Shown piece by piece: positions 1 through 7,971 of a DNA stretch of 64,000 nucleotides (positions are counted from its first letter, which is position 1; every line of letters starts with the position of its first letter). Source of the DNA: Nostoc commune NIES-4072 (GTDB lineage Bacteria; Cyanobacteriota; Cyanobacteriia; Cyanobacteriales; Nostocaceae). The stretch is from the NCBI RefSeq assembly GCF_003113895.1, contig NZ_BDUD01000001.1, positions 372,001 to 436,000 of the forward strand, given 5' to 3'. Made by a program: the position numbers and the translations under genes. The notes beneath the pieces are model-generated. The model was not told the origin of the DNA and did no database searches. It saw only the letters and a list, made by a program, of their open reading frames with translations.

Positions 1-171
1 CCAGCCCGAATTTACCTGGGTACTGGGACAATATTGAGCATAGCGAAACAAAGAATCTACTTTTGTACTGATATCCAAAGCGCTTTCGCAGACTAAGACT
101 TCCCAAACTTTTTTCTGATTATCGTCCAAAATCGGACGAGAGTAAAAATCGATTTCCCAAATACTGCCCAT
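1..171 (-). CDS. Tab2/Atab2-family RNA-binding protein, N-terminal part
   Basis: This is the first 57 codons of a gene that runs off the left edge. The reverse strand reads MGSIWEIDFYSRPILDDNQK and continues with KVWEVLVCES, the conserved start of cyanobacterial homologues of Tab2/Atab2. In plastids that family binds the 5' leader of psaB mRNA and supports photosystem I translation. The ATG (169-171) begins exactly at the family N-terminus and the frame stays open to base 1. The bacterial role is less well defined. Identification is by remembered family sequence, not by search. Confidence 0.85.
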   Translation of the reverse strand, partial: MGSIWEIDFYSRPILDDNQKKVWEVLVCESALDISTKVDSLFRYAQYCPSTQVNSGW

Positions 172-435
172 GTTTTGCGGTAAAAATCTGGCTGTTATGT
201 TTTTCTGATATGTTGATCATACGAGTCTTAGGGCAGCAGGGGAATAAGGGAGTGCGAAGTGGTCAGGGGGAGCAGAGGAAGTTTTTAGAGTAATAGGTTT
301 GGCGATCGCTCTTAAAAGGGTTTATTGTCTCCATAATATAAATACAAAATATGTCAAAATAATTCGTAGTTATAGAATTCGATTATGAATTACGAATTAC
401 GAATTGATCCTAAAAGACCCTAAAGAGGTAGATGA

Positions 436-768
436 ATGCAAATAGAAGATTATTTTGAGTTTATAGACCCAGATGATATACGTATCAAAGGGCATCGTAT
501 TGGTATTGATAATGTGATTCAATATTACTTGCAAGGATATTCACCAGAGCAAATTATAGAGGAATTACCTTCCCTGAATTTGGAGAAAATCTACGCGACG
601 CTTACCTACTACCTTCATAATCGTGTTGAAATAGATGCTTATATGTTGCGGCTAGCAAAGTGGCGAGAACAGCGCTATCAAGAATCATTAGCTAATCCTT
701 CACCTTTGATGCAACGTTTAAGAGCGTTAAAGGTGCAACGTGAGCAGGAGTTGCTAAACTCTTGGTGA
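436..768 (+). CDS. DUF433-family protein, probable antitoxin partner
   Basis: The 110-residue protein holds a DUF433 module at about residues 10-65 (IRIKGHRIGIDNVIQYYLQG, then SPEQIIEELPSL). DUF433 is a small winged-helix-like fold found as the first gene of VapBC-like pairs. A GAGGT Shine-Dalgarno lies about 8 bases before the ATG. The charged C-terminal tail (about 75-110) is the usual place for an antitoxin to wrap its partner, which is inference here. The stop overlaps the GTG start of the next gene, which predicts translational coupling. Confidence 0.85.
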   Translation: MQIEDYFEFIDPDDIRIKGHRIGIDNVIQYYLQGYSPEQIIEELPSLNLEKIYATLTYYLHNRVEIDAYMLRLAKWREQRYQESLANPSPLMQRLRALKVQREQELLNSW

Positions 769-1124
769 AGGTACGTTTTCTCCTTGATGAAAATTTGTCG
801 CCCAAGCTGAAGATATCTGTTTTGCGCCTCAATCTAGCAATAGATATTCTGCGTGTAGGCGATGCCGAAGCACCGCCATTAGGTACGCTTGACCCAGATA
901 TTTTGCGCTACCTGGAATTATCCCAACGAATATTGGTTACAGACAACCGCAAAAGTATGCCCGAACATCTAGAAGAACACTGGAGAGATGGACGACATAT
1001 TTGGGGATTAGTTTGGTTACGTTCCAGTGGGAACCTCAGTATTTGGGCAGAAACAATTTATTTGATTTGGGAAGCGACTGAGGCAGAAGAGTGGATTGAT
1101 AGATTGGATTGGATTCCGCTTTAA
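765..1124 (+). CDS. DUF5615 PIN-like protein, probable toxin partner
   Basis: This 119-residue protein belongs to the DUF5615 (Mut7-C-like PIN) group. It opens MKVRFLLDENLSPKL, where D8-E9 is the first acidic PIN pair, and continues with VTDNRKSMPEHL, where D67 is a second acidic position and an LVTDNR motif is typical. I chose GTG at 765, which overlaps the upstream TGA in a GTGA junction, over TTG at 762. Pairing with DUF433 suggests an RNase toxin module. Toxicity is not shown by the sequence. Confidence 0.85.
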   Translation: MKVRFLLDENLSPKLKISVLRLNLAIDILRVGDAEAPPLGTLDPDILRYLELSQRILVTDNRKSMPEHLEEHWRDGRHIWGLVWLRSSGNLSIWAETIYLIWEATEAEEWIDRLDWIPL

Positions 1125-1156
1125 AAATTTGGCGTTGCTGAATTAAAAGTATCCCC

Positions 1157-1807
1157 TTATTTTCCACGGTTGATCCAAACACCTCTAAGTCCAGCTGCTT
1201 TGGCTCCGTGGTAATCTTCTACAACGCTATCGCCAATATGCCATGCTGCCTCTGGGGAACATTTATGTTTATCTAAAGCAATGGCAAAAATTTGAGGATC
1301 GGGTTTAGCTGCACGTACCTGCGTAGAAATAGTGACGGAGGTAAAAAACTCTCTCAATCCTAAACCTTGCAATACTGAGTAAATCCGAGAATCAAAATTC
1401 GACAGCACCCCCAAGGTAACTCCCAACCGCCGCCAGTTGATTAAAGCTGGTAAAACATCGGGATAAACAAACCACGGTTCGGCTGTACCAAAGTGGATGT
1501 AAAGTTCGCTAAAAAAAGCCGAAAAGTCAGAAAATTCCTTAAGAACTCCAGCACTTTCAAAAGTGTTCAGGGCAATTATCCGCCACCAATCAAACTCGCG
1601 CTGGGGAATATCTTGCAGTTCTGCATCTGGAAATATCGGCGGCGGTGCTGCTTTAAAGCTTTTAATGAAAGCTGTATTCAATGTTTCGGCTGAAACTGTA
1701 ACGCCAAATTCCTGGGCTATCTGACTATAAACTTCGCCCACACTACCTTTGACATCGAAGAGTGTACCCACAGCATCTAAAAAAATAACTTTCGGTTGTT
1801 CCATCAA
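1157..1807 (-). CDS. HAD-superfamily hydrolase, REG-2/HDHD3-like
   Basis: The 216-residue protein is a HAD hydrolase. Motif I is DAVGTLF at residues 11-17, with nucleophile D11. Motif II is SNFDS near residue 137. The conserved Lys is in AAKPDPQIF near 166, and motif III is HIGDSVVEDYHGA near 190. The second Asp of motif I (usual DxD) is Val, as is common in the REG-2-like subgroup, so full phosphatase activity is uncertain. A helical cap lies between about 20 and 100. The substrate is unknown and the gene stands alone. Confidence 0.85.
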   Translation of the reverse strand: MMEQPKVIFLDAVGTLFDVKGSVGEVYSQIAQEFGVTVSAETLNTAFIKSFKAAPPPIFPDAELQDIPQREFDWWRIIALNTFESAGVLKEFSDFSAFFSELYIHFGTAEPWFVYPDVLPALINWRRLGVTLGVLSNFDSRIYSVLQGLGLREFFTSVTISTQVRAAKPDPQIFAIALDKHKCSPEAAWHIGDSVVEDYHGAKAAGLRGVWINRGK

Positions 1808-1862
1808 AATTTGATTGAATTGGAGAGTGGGGAGTAGGGATTAGGGACTGGGAACTGGGGGA

Positions 1863-1914
1863 GAATGACTAATGACTAATGACCAATGACCAATGACTAA
1901 TGACTAATGACTGA
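1863..1914. repeat. Short tandem heptamer repeat (GACTAAT/GACCAAT)
   Basis: About seven direct copies of a 7-bp unit, alternating AATGACT and AATGACC, lie between two genes read on the minus strand. This is the short tandemly repeated repetitive DNA described from heterocystous cyanobacteria. Related tracts occur in this window near 27245, 28200, 31097 and 40860. Confidence 0.9.
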
Positions 1915-1921
1915 CCTTAAG

Positions 1922-3115
1922 TTACCGAGAAAGTGTTTCTATGATCGGACGGACTAGCCAATTAAAACCAACTTTGAGTTGATGGTCTAAAGTTGGCAAT
2001 CTATATAAATAGGCAATCCGCCGGGCGACGGATGCCAAGGGGCCATCTAGTTTAATTCCCAAACCTGTAAGAGTGGCGTTGTCTATCCCTAGTGCCATCA
2101 TTTCTCCTAACTGTTGGTAGCGGAAGGGAAGCAGGGGGCGATTCGTTAAACTTGCCCAGATATTCCAAGCAGTATAATCAGCTTGTTGGAAAGCCGCTTG
2201 TGCAGTAGCCGGGACTTGCTGTCCTTCAATATCATGGCAGTCTGCTAAATCTCCCAAGGCAAAGATTTCTGGATGATCAATGACTTGCAGAGTAGATGTA
2301 GTACTGATTTGACCACGCTGGTTTTCCTTGAGAGGAAGAGATTTCACTACAGGCGCAACCCTAGTTCCCACAGTCCAAATTACCAAATCTACGGGAATCG
2401 TGTCTAACTGGTTTTTGTACTCTAGGGAGATGGAATTTTGCTCTATTGATTCAACTTTGGTTTCTAAATCAATAAACACGCCACGCGCTTCTAAAGCTTT
2501 TTTTGCTGCTTCCCGGTTAAACTCTGGGGAAGTTCGCAAGATTTGGTCAGCAATTTCAACGATCCGAAAGCGTCCTCTTTCACCTAGTCTATCGGCTAAC
2601 TTACAGGCTAACTCTACACCACTGTAGCCAGCCCCAATAATCGCCACCCGAATTTTATCAGCATCCGATTCTTCTAAAAATCGCAGGCGTTCTTCCAAAC
2701 GATAGACATCAGATATTGTCCGGAATGGGTAGGCGTAGGATGTTGCACCAGGCACTAAATCTAGCGGTGTCTCACCTCCTAGTGCCAACACTAGGCGATC
2801 GTAAGGGATTTCCGGCCCTTCATGTACATTTACTAGTTTCTGGTCGATGTCAATTCCAGACACAACCCCTTGATAAAAACGTACCCCCGTGCCTTGTAAA
2901 AGTTCTTCAAACGGTGGGGCAATTTCCCAGGTTTGCAGTTCGCCAGTGAGTAATTCGTAAAGTAAAGGAGAGAATAGGAAGCGATCGCTTTGATCTACCA
3001 GAACAATTTCGGGTTTTTGCGTAGATTCCCAAGGTAACTGGCTTAAGCGCAAGGCTGTGTATAGACCACCAAAGCCTCCGCCAAGGATACAAATTCTAGA
3101 AGTTTGTTGAGTCAT
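1922..3115 (-). CDS. Type II NAD(P)H dehydrogenase (NDH-2 like)
   Basis: The 397-residue flavoprotein oxidises NAD(P)H and passes electrons to the quinone pool without pumping protons. The FAD fingerprint is RICILGGGFGGLYTALRL at residues 7-24. The second Rossmann motif, for NAD(P)H, is VAIIGAGYSGVELA near 158-171. The C-terminal FAD motif is ALGDLADC near 286. The length is normal for an NDH-2, and a C-terminal basic/amphipathic segment (GFNWLVRP) fits membrane attachment. Spacing shows no operon. Other pyridine nucleotide-disulfide oxidoreductases are possible but less likely. Confidence 0.85.
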   Translation of the reverse strand: MTQQTSRICILGGGFGGLYTALRLSQLPWESTQKPEIVLVDQSDRFLFSPLLYELLTGELQTWEIAPPFEELLQGTGVRFYQGVVSGIDIDQKLVNVHEGPEIPYDRLVLALGGETPLDLVPGATSYAYPFRTISDVYRLEERLRFLEESDADKIRVAIIGAGYSGVELACKLADRLGERGRFRIVEIADQILRTSPEFNREAAKKALEARGVFIDLETKVESIEQNSISLEYKNQLDTIPVDLVIWTVGTRVAPVVKSLPLKENQRGQISTTSTLQVIDHPEIFALGDLADCHDIEGQQVPATAQAAFQQADYTAWNIWASLTNRPLLPFRYQQLGEMMALGIDNATLTGLGIKLDGPLASVARRIAYLYRLPTLDHQLKVGFNWLVRPIIETLSR

Positions 3116-3297
3116 CGTTTTTATCTATGGGACGGTCAATGCTAGCTGGGCAACTAACTTCAGTCTAGTAAGTTAAAGCGGACTTTTCAAAATCCTATAA
3201 AGTTTGTCATTAGTCATTTGTCATTAGTTACAGTTATATAACTGGAGATTAGCTATAGTTAACGGTTAACAGGCAACGGCTAAAAGGAGTTAAAGAG

Positions 3298-3921
3298 ATG
3301 GAAATTAAGCCAAATGACCCATCACTAGCACTCATGGAAATTCCCCCTGGCTATCTCAACATTATGGGTTACGTTGATCAGTCAGAAGTTAATGGCCCTG
3401 GTTGTCGTGCAGTCATCTGGGTACAAGGTTGCCTGCGTGAGTGTCCTAGGTGCTTTAATACTAACTCCTGGTCATTTGAAGCTAACCAATTGATTGCTGT
3501 TGATACCCTTGCCGAGAATATTCTCAGCAATCCCCACAACACGGGTGTAACGTTCTCTGGTGGAGAACCCTTTTGGCAAGCAACTGCACTAGCTTCTTTA
3601 GCTCGTAAAGTAAAAGCTGCTGGATTAAATGTAATGTCTTTTACTGGGTTTACTCTCAAGCAACTACAGTCTCAATCAGCACCGCCAGGTTCCCAAGCTT
3701 TGTTAGAACAACTTGATATTTTGATTGACGGGCCTTTTGTACAATCTCTAGCAATTAATTCTCCTAACTCTCCAGTCTCTTCTAGCAATCAACGGGTTCG
3801 TGTTTTAAACCCAGCTTTTCAAGACCAGATTACCTGGGCTAGCGATCAGATAGAAATCCACATTCTTAAGGATGGTGGCCGCATTGTTACTGGCTACCAA
3901 GGTGGGCTGGAATTGACGTAG
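3298..3921 (+). CDS. Radical SAM 4Fe-4S protein, NrdG-like activase
   Basis: The 207-residue protein has the short radical-SAM fold of anaerobic ribonucleotide-reductase activases. The cluster ligands are C45, C49 and C52 in GCLRECPRCF. The SAM-binding GG motif is TFSGGEPFWQ near 82-91. AAGGAG precedes the ATG by about 7 bases. NrdG normally generates a glycyl radical on NrdD, but no nrdD lies in the window. The partner may therefore be elsewhere or different. It ends before a hairpin-rich spacer. Confidence 0.85.
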   Translation: MEIKPNDPSLALMEIPPGYLNIMGYVDQSEVNGPGCRAVIWVQGCLRECPRCFNTNSWSFEANQLIAVDTLAENILSNPHNTGVTFSGGEPFWQATALASLARKVKAAGLNVMSFTGFTLKQLQSQSAPPGSQALLEQLDILIDGPFVQSLAINSPNSPVSSSNQRVRVLNPAFQDQITWASDQIEIHILKDGGRIVTGYQGGLELT

Positions 3922-4012
3922 TGATGTATTGTCGGCATTGGGAATAGAGAATTAAACCAATTCGCAATTCGCAATGGGCTAACGCCCCGCTCCGCTAACG
4001 CAATTCGCAATT

Positions 4013-4051
4013 ACGTTTTGTGACGGGGATTTAGACCCCGACACAAAACGT
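4013..4051. terminator. Strong hairpin downstream of the radical SAM gene
   Basis: A 10-bp outer stem (ACGTTTTGTG with CACAAAACGT) continues into CGGGG/CCCCG, separated by one mismatch. There is no following T-run. It could end transcription from 3921 or be a dispersed palindromic repeat. A second GGGG-aCTTAAA-CCCC stem follows at about 4062-4082. Confidence 0.6.
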
Positions 4052-4097
4052 GCTGCCTATCTTGCTGGGGACTTAAACCCCCAAAGTTCGTTAAAAC

Positions 4098-4190
4098 TAG
4101 GACTTACGCACACTCTACGAATTCTCGGCGCTCTTGGCGTCTTGGCGGTTCGAGAAATTAAGCTTTTTAGCAATTTTTGCGTAAGTCCTA
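4098..4190. mobile_element. 93-bp MITE, copy 1 (13-bp TIR, 5-bp TSD)
   Basis: The element begins TAGGACTTACGCA and ends with the exact reverse complement. It is flanked by the direct repeat AAAAC (4093-4097 and 4191-4195). It is base-for-base identical to the copy at 10418-10510 and differs at one base from 32782-32874. It is too short for a transposase, so it is a non-autonomous element. Short ORFs reading through it are not genes. It lies 11 bp before tandem array A. Confidence 0.9.
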
Positions 4191-4201
4191 AAAACTTAAA
4201 A

Positions 4202-4432
4202 GTTGACCTTTTGAGGCTCGACGTTGACCTTCTGAGGCTCGACGTTGACCTTCTGAGGCTCAACTTTGACCTTTTGAAGCTCGACGTTGACCTTCTGAGG
4301 CTCAACTTTGACCTTCTGAGGCTCAACTTTGACCTTCTGAGGCTCGACGTTCACCTTCTGAGGCTCGACGTTCACCTTCTGAGGCTCGACGTTGACCTTC
4401 TGAGGCTCAACTTTGACCTTCTGAAGCTCAAC
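4202..4432. repeat. Tandem array A: 11 units of 21 bp
   Basis: Eleven contiguous 21-bp units start at 4202 with GTTGACCTTCTGAGG followed by CTCGAC or CTCAAC. A degenerate twelfth unit follows. Each unit is an imperfect palindrome: GTTGA pairs with TCAAC/TCGAC and CTT with AGG across a CTG loop. Because 21 is divisible by three, several frames stay open (heptads such as VDLLRLD on plus). There is no RBS or conserved start, so coding is doubtful. Confidence 0.9.
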
Positions 4433-4523
4433 GTCCAACTTTTAACTCTCCTTTCCTCGTGGCCAATGTCCAATGCATCTGTGTTTGAGACAGATTATAT
4501 TAAAAAAAATACATATCTAAAAT

Positions 4524-5540
4524 TTGATTAGACCATTTAAGACAATTTTTACTGAACACCGGGTACTTTGGGCTGTTTTACTCCTTAGTGCAGCACTGGT
4601 GCTAACGCTAGCACTATCGCTTTCTCAAGGAGCAGTACCTTTAAGTATGTCGGAATTTTGGCAAGCCATTCTCCGTGAAGGTGACCCGGTTAAACAGACC
4701 ATTCTCTGGGATTTGCGTCTCCCACGCATTACTGCTGCTCTGATTGTCGGCGCAGCTTTGGGAATGTCAGGAGCGCTGCTGCAAGGGATGTTACGCAATA
4801 GTCTTGCTGATCCATTTATTTTGGGCATTTCAGCAGGTGCAGGATTAATTGTAATTCTGATGATTGTGTGGCAAATATTCCCGATCGCAATTCCTTTAGC
4901 TGCGTGGATGGGAGCAATTTTAACTTCTGCGATCGTTATTTTGCTCGGTCGTGCGGGGTCAGGAATTTCTGTTGAGCGGTTGATTTTAGGCGGAGTGGCG
5001 GTAAGTTCTTTATTAGGTGCTGTCCAAAGTACATTGCTGCTTTTAGCTGAAGATGGTCAAATTCAAATTGCCCTCAGTTGGCTGGTTGGTAGCCTTAATG
5101 GACGGGGTTGGCAAGAAATTGCGACAGCTGGCCCTTACATCATCGTTGCATTGATCGGGGGATGCTTGCTGGCGCGATCGGTAAATGTGCTGGCTTTGGG
5201 GGATGATTTGGCTGTGGGTTTGGGGGTTTCGTTGACGCGATCGCGTCTGTTAATTGGTGGTGTCGCCACTTTATTAGCCGCAGGTGCAGTTAGCATCAGT
5301 GGCTTGATAGGATTTGTTGGTCTTGTTGTCCCTCACGGTGTCCGCCTCATCGTTGGTACAGATCATCGCTTTGTTTTGCCACTTTCTGCCCTTGCAGGTG
5401 CATGGTTACTTACTTTTGCAGATTTACTCTCTAGACTAGGAGCAGTGGAACTACCAGTAGGCTCCGTCACTGCCTTGCTAGGTTCACCGCTATTTATCTG
5501 GTTACTTTATCGTCGTTCTGCTGGGTTTAATAAATTTTGA
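4524..5540 (+). CDS. FecCD-family ABC transporter permease
   Basis: This 338-residue membrane protein is a BtuC/FecD-type permease for iron-siderophore, haem or cobalamin import. Motifs include PRITAALIVGAALGMSGALL near 67-85 and the family signature GLIGFVGLVVPHGVRL near 258-273, which contains the cytoplasmic helix that contacts the ATPase. About 9-10 transmembrane helices are visible. The start is a TTG (4524) with no clear Shine-Dalgarno; a downstream start would cut helix 1. No ATPase or binding-protein gene is adjacent, so the substrate is unknown. Confidence 0.85.
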   Translation: MIRPFKTIFTEHRVLWAVLLLSAALVLTLALSLSQGAVPLSMSEFWQAILREGDPVKQTILWDLRLPRITAALIVGAALGMSGALLQGMLRNSLADPFILGISAGAGLIVILMIVWQIFPIAIPLAAWMGAILTSAIVILLGRAGSGISVERLILGGVAVSSLLGAVQSTLLLLAEDGQIQIALSWLVGSLNGRGWQEIATAGPYIIVALIGGCLLARSVNVLALGDDLAVGLGVSLTRSRLLIGGVATLLAAGAVSISGLIGFVGLVVPHGVRLIVGTDHRFVLPLSALAGAWLLTFADLLSRLGAVELPVGSVTALLGSPLFIWLLYRRSAGFNKF

Positions 5541-5705
5541 ACTAAGAGGATTTAAAAGTCCTTTGTAGGTATCAAAAGTTTTAGATCCCTACTTTTAATA
5601 GCATTTAGCTAAGTCTGCTCATTTTGCTCTATTCGCAAAACAATAAAAATTGCTGGTGTATTCGCTACAACAGCAACAAGCAGAATGATCAGTTTTGGTT
5701 TATTT

Positions 5706-5740
5706 ACCTCCTCTATTTTAACATAGACGAGGTGTTTTTT
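5706..5740 (+). terminator. Rho-independent terminator-like hairpin
   Basis: An 11-bp stem (ACCTCCTCTAT with ATAGACGAGGT, one mismatch) is followed by a GTTTTTT tract. It lies 165 bp after the FecCD permease gene and fits termination of plus-strand transcripts. Confidence 0.65.
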
Positions 5741-5759
5741 ATTTGAGGCAATATCCAAA

Positions 5760-5912
5760 TATAGGATTACTATTTGATTTTTGAACGAAATTAAGTATTG
5801 TAGAGTGTGTTAGAACGGAGTTCGTAACGCACTATGAACACGAGTTTGATGCCGTACTCTCTGTGCTAACACATCCTACGTATATTTTCAGAAATCAAAC
5901 CGGATTCCTATA
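5760..5912. mobile_element. About 152-bp palindromic element, copy 1
   Basis: The element opens TATAGGATTACTATTTGATT and closes with the near reverse complement. The ends are inverted repeats of about 20-25 bp around an inner GTGTGTTAG...CTAACACA palindrome. A second copy is at 19890-20041. There is no room for a transposase. TA-rich ends make the target duplication ambiguous. The rest of the spacer (5541-6163) is AT-rich, and I see no gene in it. Confidence 0.8.
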
Positions 5913-6163
5913 TAATGTCTGCTTAAATACTTATACATCTTGTTTCAAGATTTCCCAGTTTCAGTTTTAAATTATTTTTTTTTACTCGCGCGTAAATCAT
6001 ACTTTAAGTAACTTCAAAGGTAATATATTGTGACAAATTTTAACACTTGTTGTTTGCAAAACTAACTTTTTGCAGCTTTCACATGCAAACTAATGAAAAG
6101 TGGGTTTTTTGGGGGGATGTTTTAGTGAACTCTATGATACATGAGCTACCTAATTCCTATTCC

Positions 6164-6484
6164 CTATGAACTTGCATTTATGCCAATTACCCCCATGATT
6201 ATTAAGCCGATGGAAATGAGCTTGATAAGTGTGGCAGATTCACGAAACCAAATAATACCAATAATAGCAATTAAGACAGTTCCCAATCCAGCCCAAACAG
6301 AATAAGCCACACTCACTTCAAGTTTCTTGAGAGCAAGCGTCAAAAAAGTAAAACAAAGTCCATAAAAGACAGCTATTAATATGGAAGGGCCTATTTTAGT
6401 AAATCCTTGCGATAACTTCATGCAAGTTGTGCCTGAAACTTCAAAGAGGATTGCGGCGATAAGGTAAATCCAACTTGTTGACAT
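6164..6484 (-). CDS. Small multidrug resistance (SMR) family transporter
   Basis: The 106-residue protein has four transmembrane helices and the SMR layout. The essential membrane Glu is E15 (LFEVSGTTCMKLSQGF), equivalent to EmrE Glu14. The helix 3 signature is AYSVWAGLGTVLIAIIG. Such proteins work as antiparallel dimers that exchange cationic compounds or guanidinium for protons. SugE/Gdx versus EmrE specificity cannot be settled here. A divergent AT-rich spacer lies upstream. Confidence 0.9.
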   Translation of the reverse strand: MSTSWIYLIAAILFEVSGTTCMKLSQGFTKIGPSILIAVFYGLCFTFLTLALKKLEVSVAYSVWAGLGTVLIAIIGIIWFRESATLIKLISIGLIIMGVIGINASS

Positions 6485-6876
6485 ATCTGTTATCAGCAGT
6501 TTGTGAGTAATATCTTATTATCTTATCTCGGTGAAATTAAAAAAATACAATCGTATGAATATAGTAAACATTTGTAGGATACGCTACGCATTGGAAGCTT
6601 TAAGCGCAGAGACATAGTAACATTTGTACCAACGTTTTCAGACGTTTTAAATAGAATTGCTATATTTCAAGTTTGCTTTTGCCGAACTTACCGAACCCCA
6701 ATAGTTCAGTTTACCGTACATTTATAGTAAAGAAATCCTGGTTCGGCAATCATCATTATTCAGGTGATAAAAACCGAATTTACTCCACTCTTATTTTTAA
6801 ATACTATGAGAACAAAGAAAGGAATCAAATCCTCCAATCCTTAAACAGCAAAGATACTAGTTATCCAAGTAGAGAT
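6485..6876. other. Spacer upstream of the small heat-shock gene
   Basis: About 390 bp between divergent genes. The frame of the heat-shock gene stays open back to 6673, but those 68 residues match no Hsp20 and lack an RBS. I read the stretch as untranslated leader and promoter. A direct repeat, ACGTTTTcAGACGTTTTaAA (about 6631-6650), is visible. I saw no CIRCE-type inverted repeat. Confidence 0.5.
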
Positions 6877-7314
6877 ATGACATTAGTACGTTTGAACCCC
6901 TGGCAAGAATTTAACGCAATACAACGTCAAATCAATCGCTTATTTGATGAAGATATGCCAACTACATTTTCGGATAAAGGCTTATCCAGAGTTCCGGCTG
7001 CTGAGTTAAAAGAAACTGAAGATGCAATTCATCTATTGCTAGAACTTCCAGGAATTGAAGTTAAAGACTTGGATTTGCAAGTTACTGAAAAAGCTGTATA
7101 CCTGAGCGGTGAGCGGAAGTCTGAAGCAAAATCTGAAGATAAAGGTGTGATTAAAAGCGAATTCCACTATGGTAAATTCCAACGTGTAATTCCTTTACCT
7201 GCTCGGATTCAAAATACCAATGTTACGGCAGATTATAAAGATGGCATCTTGAACCTGACGTTACCCAAAGCTGAAGAAGAAAAGAATAAAGTTGTCAAAG
7301 TTAATCTAGCATAA
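6877..7314 (+). CDS. Small heat-shock protein (Hsp20/alpha-crystallin)
   Basis: The 145-residue ATP-independent chaperone starts MTLVRLNPWQEFNAIQRQIN, the typical N-terminus of cyanobacterial class A Hsp20. The alpha-crystallin domain spans about residues 45-140. It contains ELPGIEVKDLDLQVTEKAVYLSGERK (given here only as location) and the closing GILNLTLPKAEE motif. ATG 6877 is preferred over an upstream start because it matches family length. A strong terminator follows 50 bp later, so it is monocistronic. Confidence 0.92.
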   Translation: MTLVRLNPWQEFNAIQRQINRLFDEDMPTTFSDKGLSRVPAAELKETEDAIHLLLELPGIEVKDLDLQVTEKAVYLSGERKSEAKSEDKGVIKSEFHYGKFQRVIPLPARIQNTNVTADYKDGILNLTLPKAEEEKNKVVKVNLA

Positions 7315-7362
7315 TCTGGATAATTGCAACTTTATATCTGCTAGCTAGCTATTAAACTAAAT

Positions 7363-7395
7363 AAAAAGCGCTCTCCAAAAGGGGAGCGCTTTTTA
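7363..7395 (+). terminator. Rho-independent terminator of the hsp20 gene
   Basis: AAAAAGCGCTCTCC is followed by an AAAA loop and then GGGGAGCGCTTTTT. The near-perfect stem with flanking A and T tracts could work in both directions. Confidence 0.92.
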
Positions 7396-7550
7396 GTGTG
7401 AATTACTTAGCCTATACAGATTTATAGGAAAGTGCAAAATTTTAAATCTTTTATAGTGTGTTATACACCACCACAGATTTTTGATGCGCTAGGAAGAATA
7501 TTATAACGCACCCTACAAAAGTTGCTCTTTATTAAATCCACATTTCTTAG

Positions 7551-7865
7551 TTAACCGTTAAGGGCTTCTTCTTGATGGGTTTCGATAACGCAATCAGAAG
7601 TAGGGCGGGCAACGCAGGTAAGAACCCATCCTGCGTCAATTTGATCGTTGTCTAAGAAGTTCTGATCTGATTGGTCAACTGTACCTGAAATTAGCTTCCC
7701 GGTACAGGTAGAGCAAGAACCAGCGTTACAGGAATAGGGCAAGTCAAGATCATTTTCCTCGTTAGCGATCTCTAGGATGTACTCATCATCAGGGACTTCA
7801 ATTACGTGTTCACCTGCGTTTTCTTCACCTTCTGGGATACGTAATGTAACCTTGTAAGTTGCCAT
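7551..7865 (-). CDS. Plant-type [2Fe-2S] ferredoxin
   Basis: The 104-residue electron carrier has ligands C46, C51, C54 and C84 in the order [15 protein letters not shown] ... [20 protein letters not shown] and GTVDQSDQ segments match the vegetative PetF group rather than heterocyst FdxH. It has an extra acidic insertion near residues 12-18 (EGEENAG). It probably accepts electrons from photosystem I or feeds FNR and FTR, but the exact paralogue is unclear. The gene is separated by about 100 bp from hemD. Confidence 0.9.
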   Translation of the reverse strand: MATYKVTLRIPEGEENAGEHVIEVPDDEYILEIANEENDLDLPYSCNAGSCSTCTGKLISGTVDQSDQNFLDNDQIDAGWVLTCVARPTSDCVIETHQEEALNG

Positions 7866-7971
7866 GTAAAAATTCCTAGCTCAATATAAACTCCATTTTT
7901 GATACTACGGGTTTATGTGCAGCTAGTCTAGAGTTTATTGTGGTTGATTTATTTACATCCTTAATAAGCGC

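Noticed and set aside
4202..4432. CRISPR array
   Set aside because: Units are contiguous with no unique spacers, the period is 21 bp, and no cas genes are nearby. The same applies to arrays B and C.
4057..4531. Overlapping open frames on both strands across array A and the MITE
   Set aside because: They come from the 21-bp period (divisible by three) and the MITE sequence. They have no RBS, no conserved start and no recognised domain.
6673..6876. 68-residue N-terminal extension of the small heat-shock protein
   Set aside because: Not present in Hsp20 proteins and lacks an RBS; ATG 6877 gives normal length and start.
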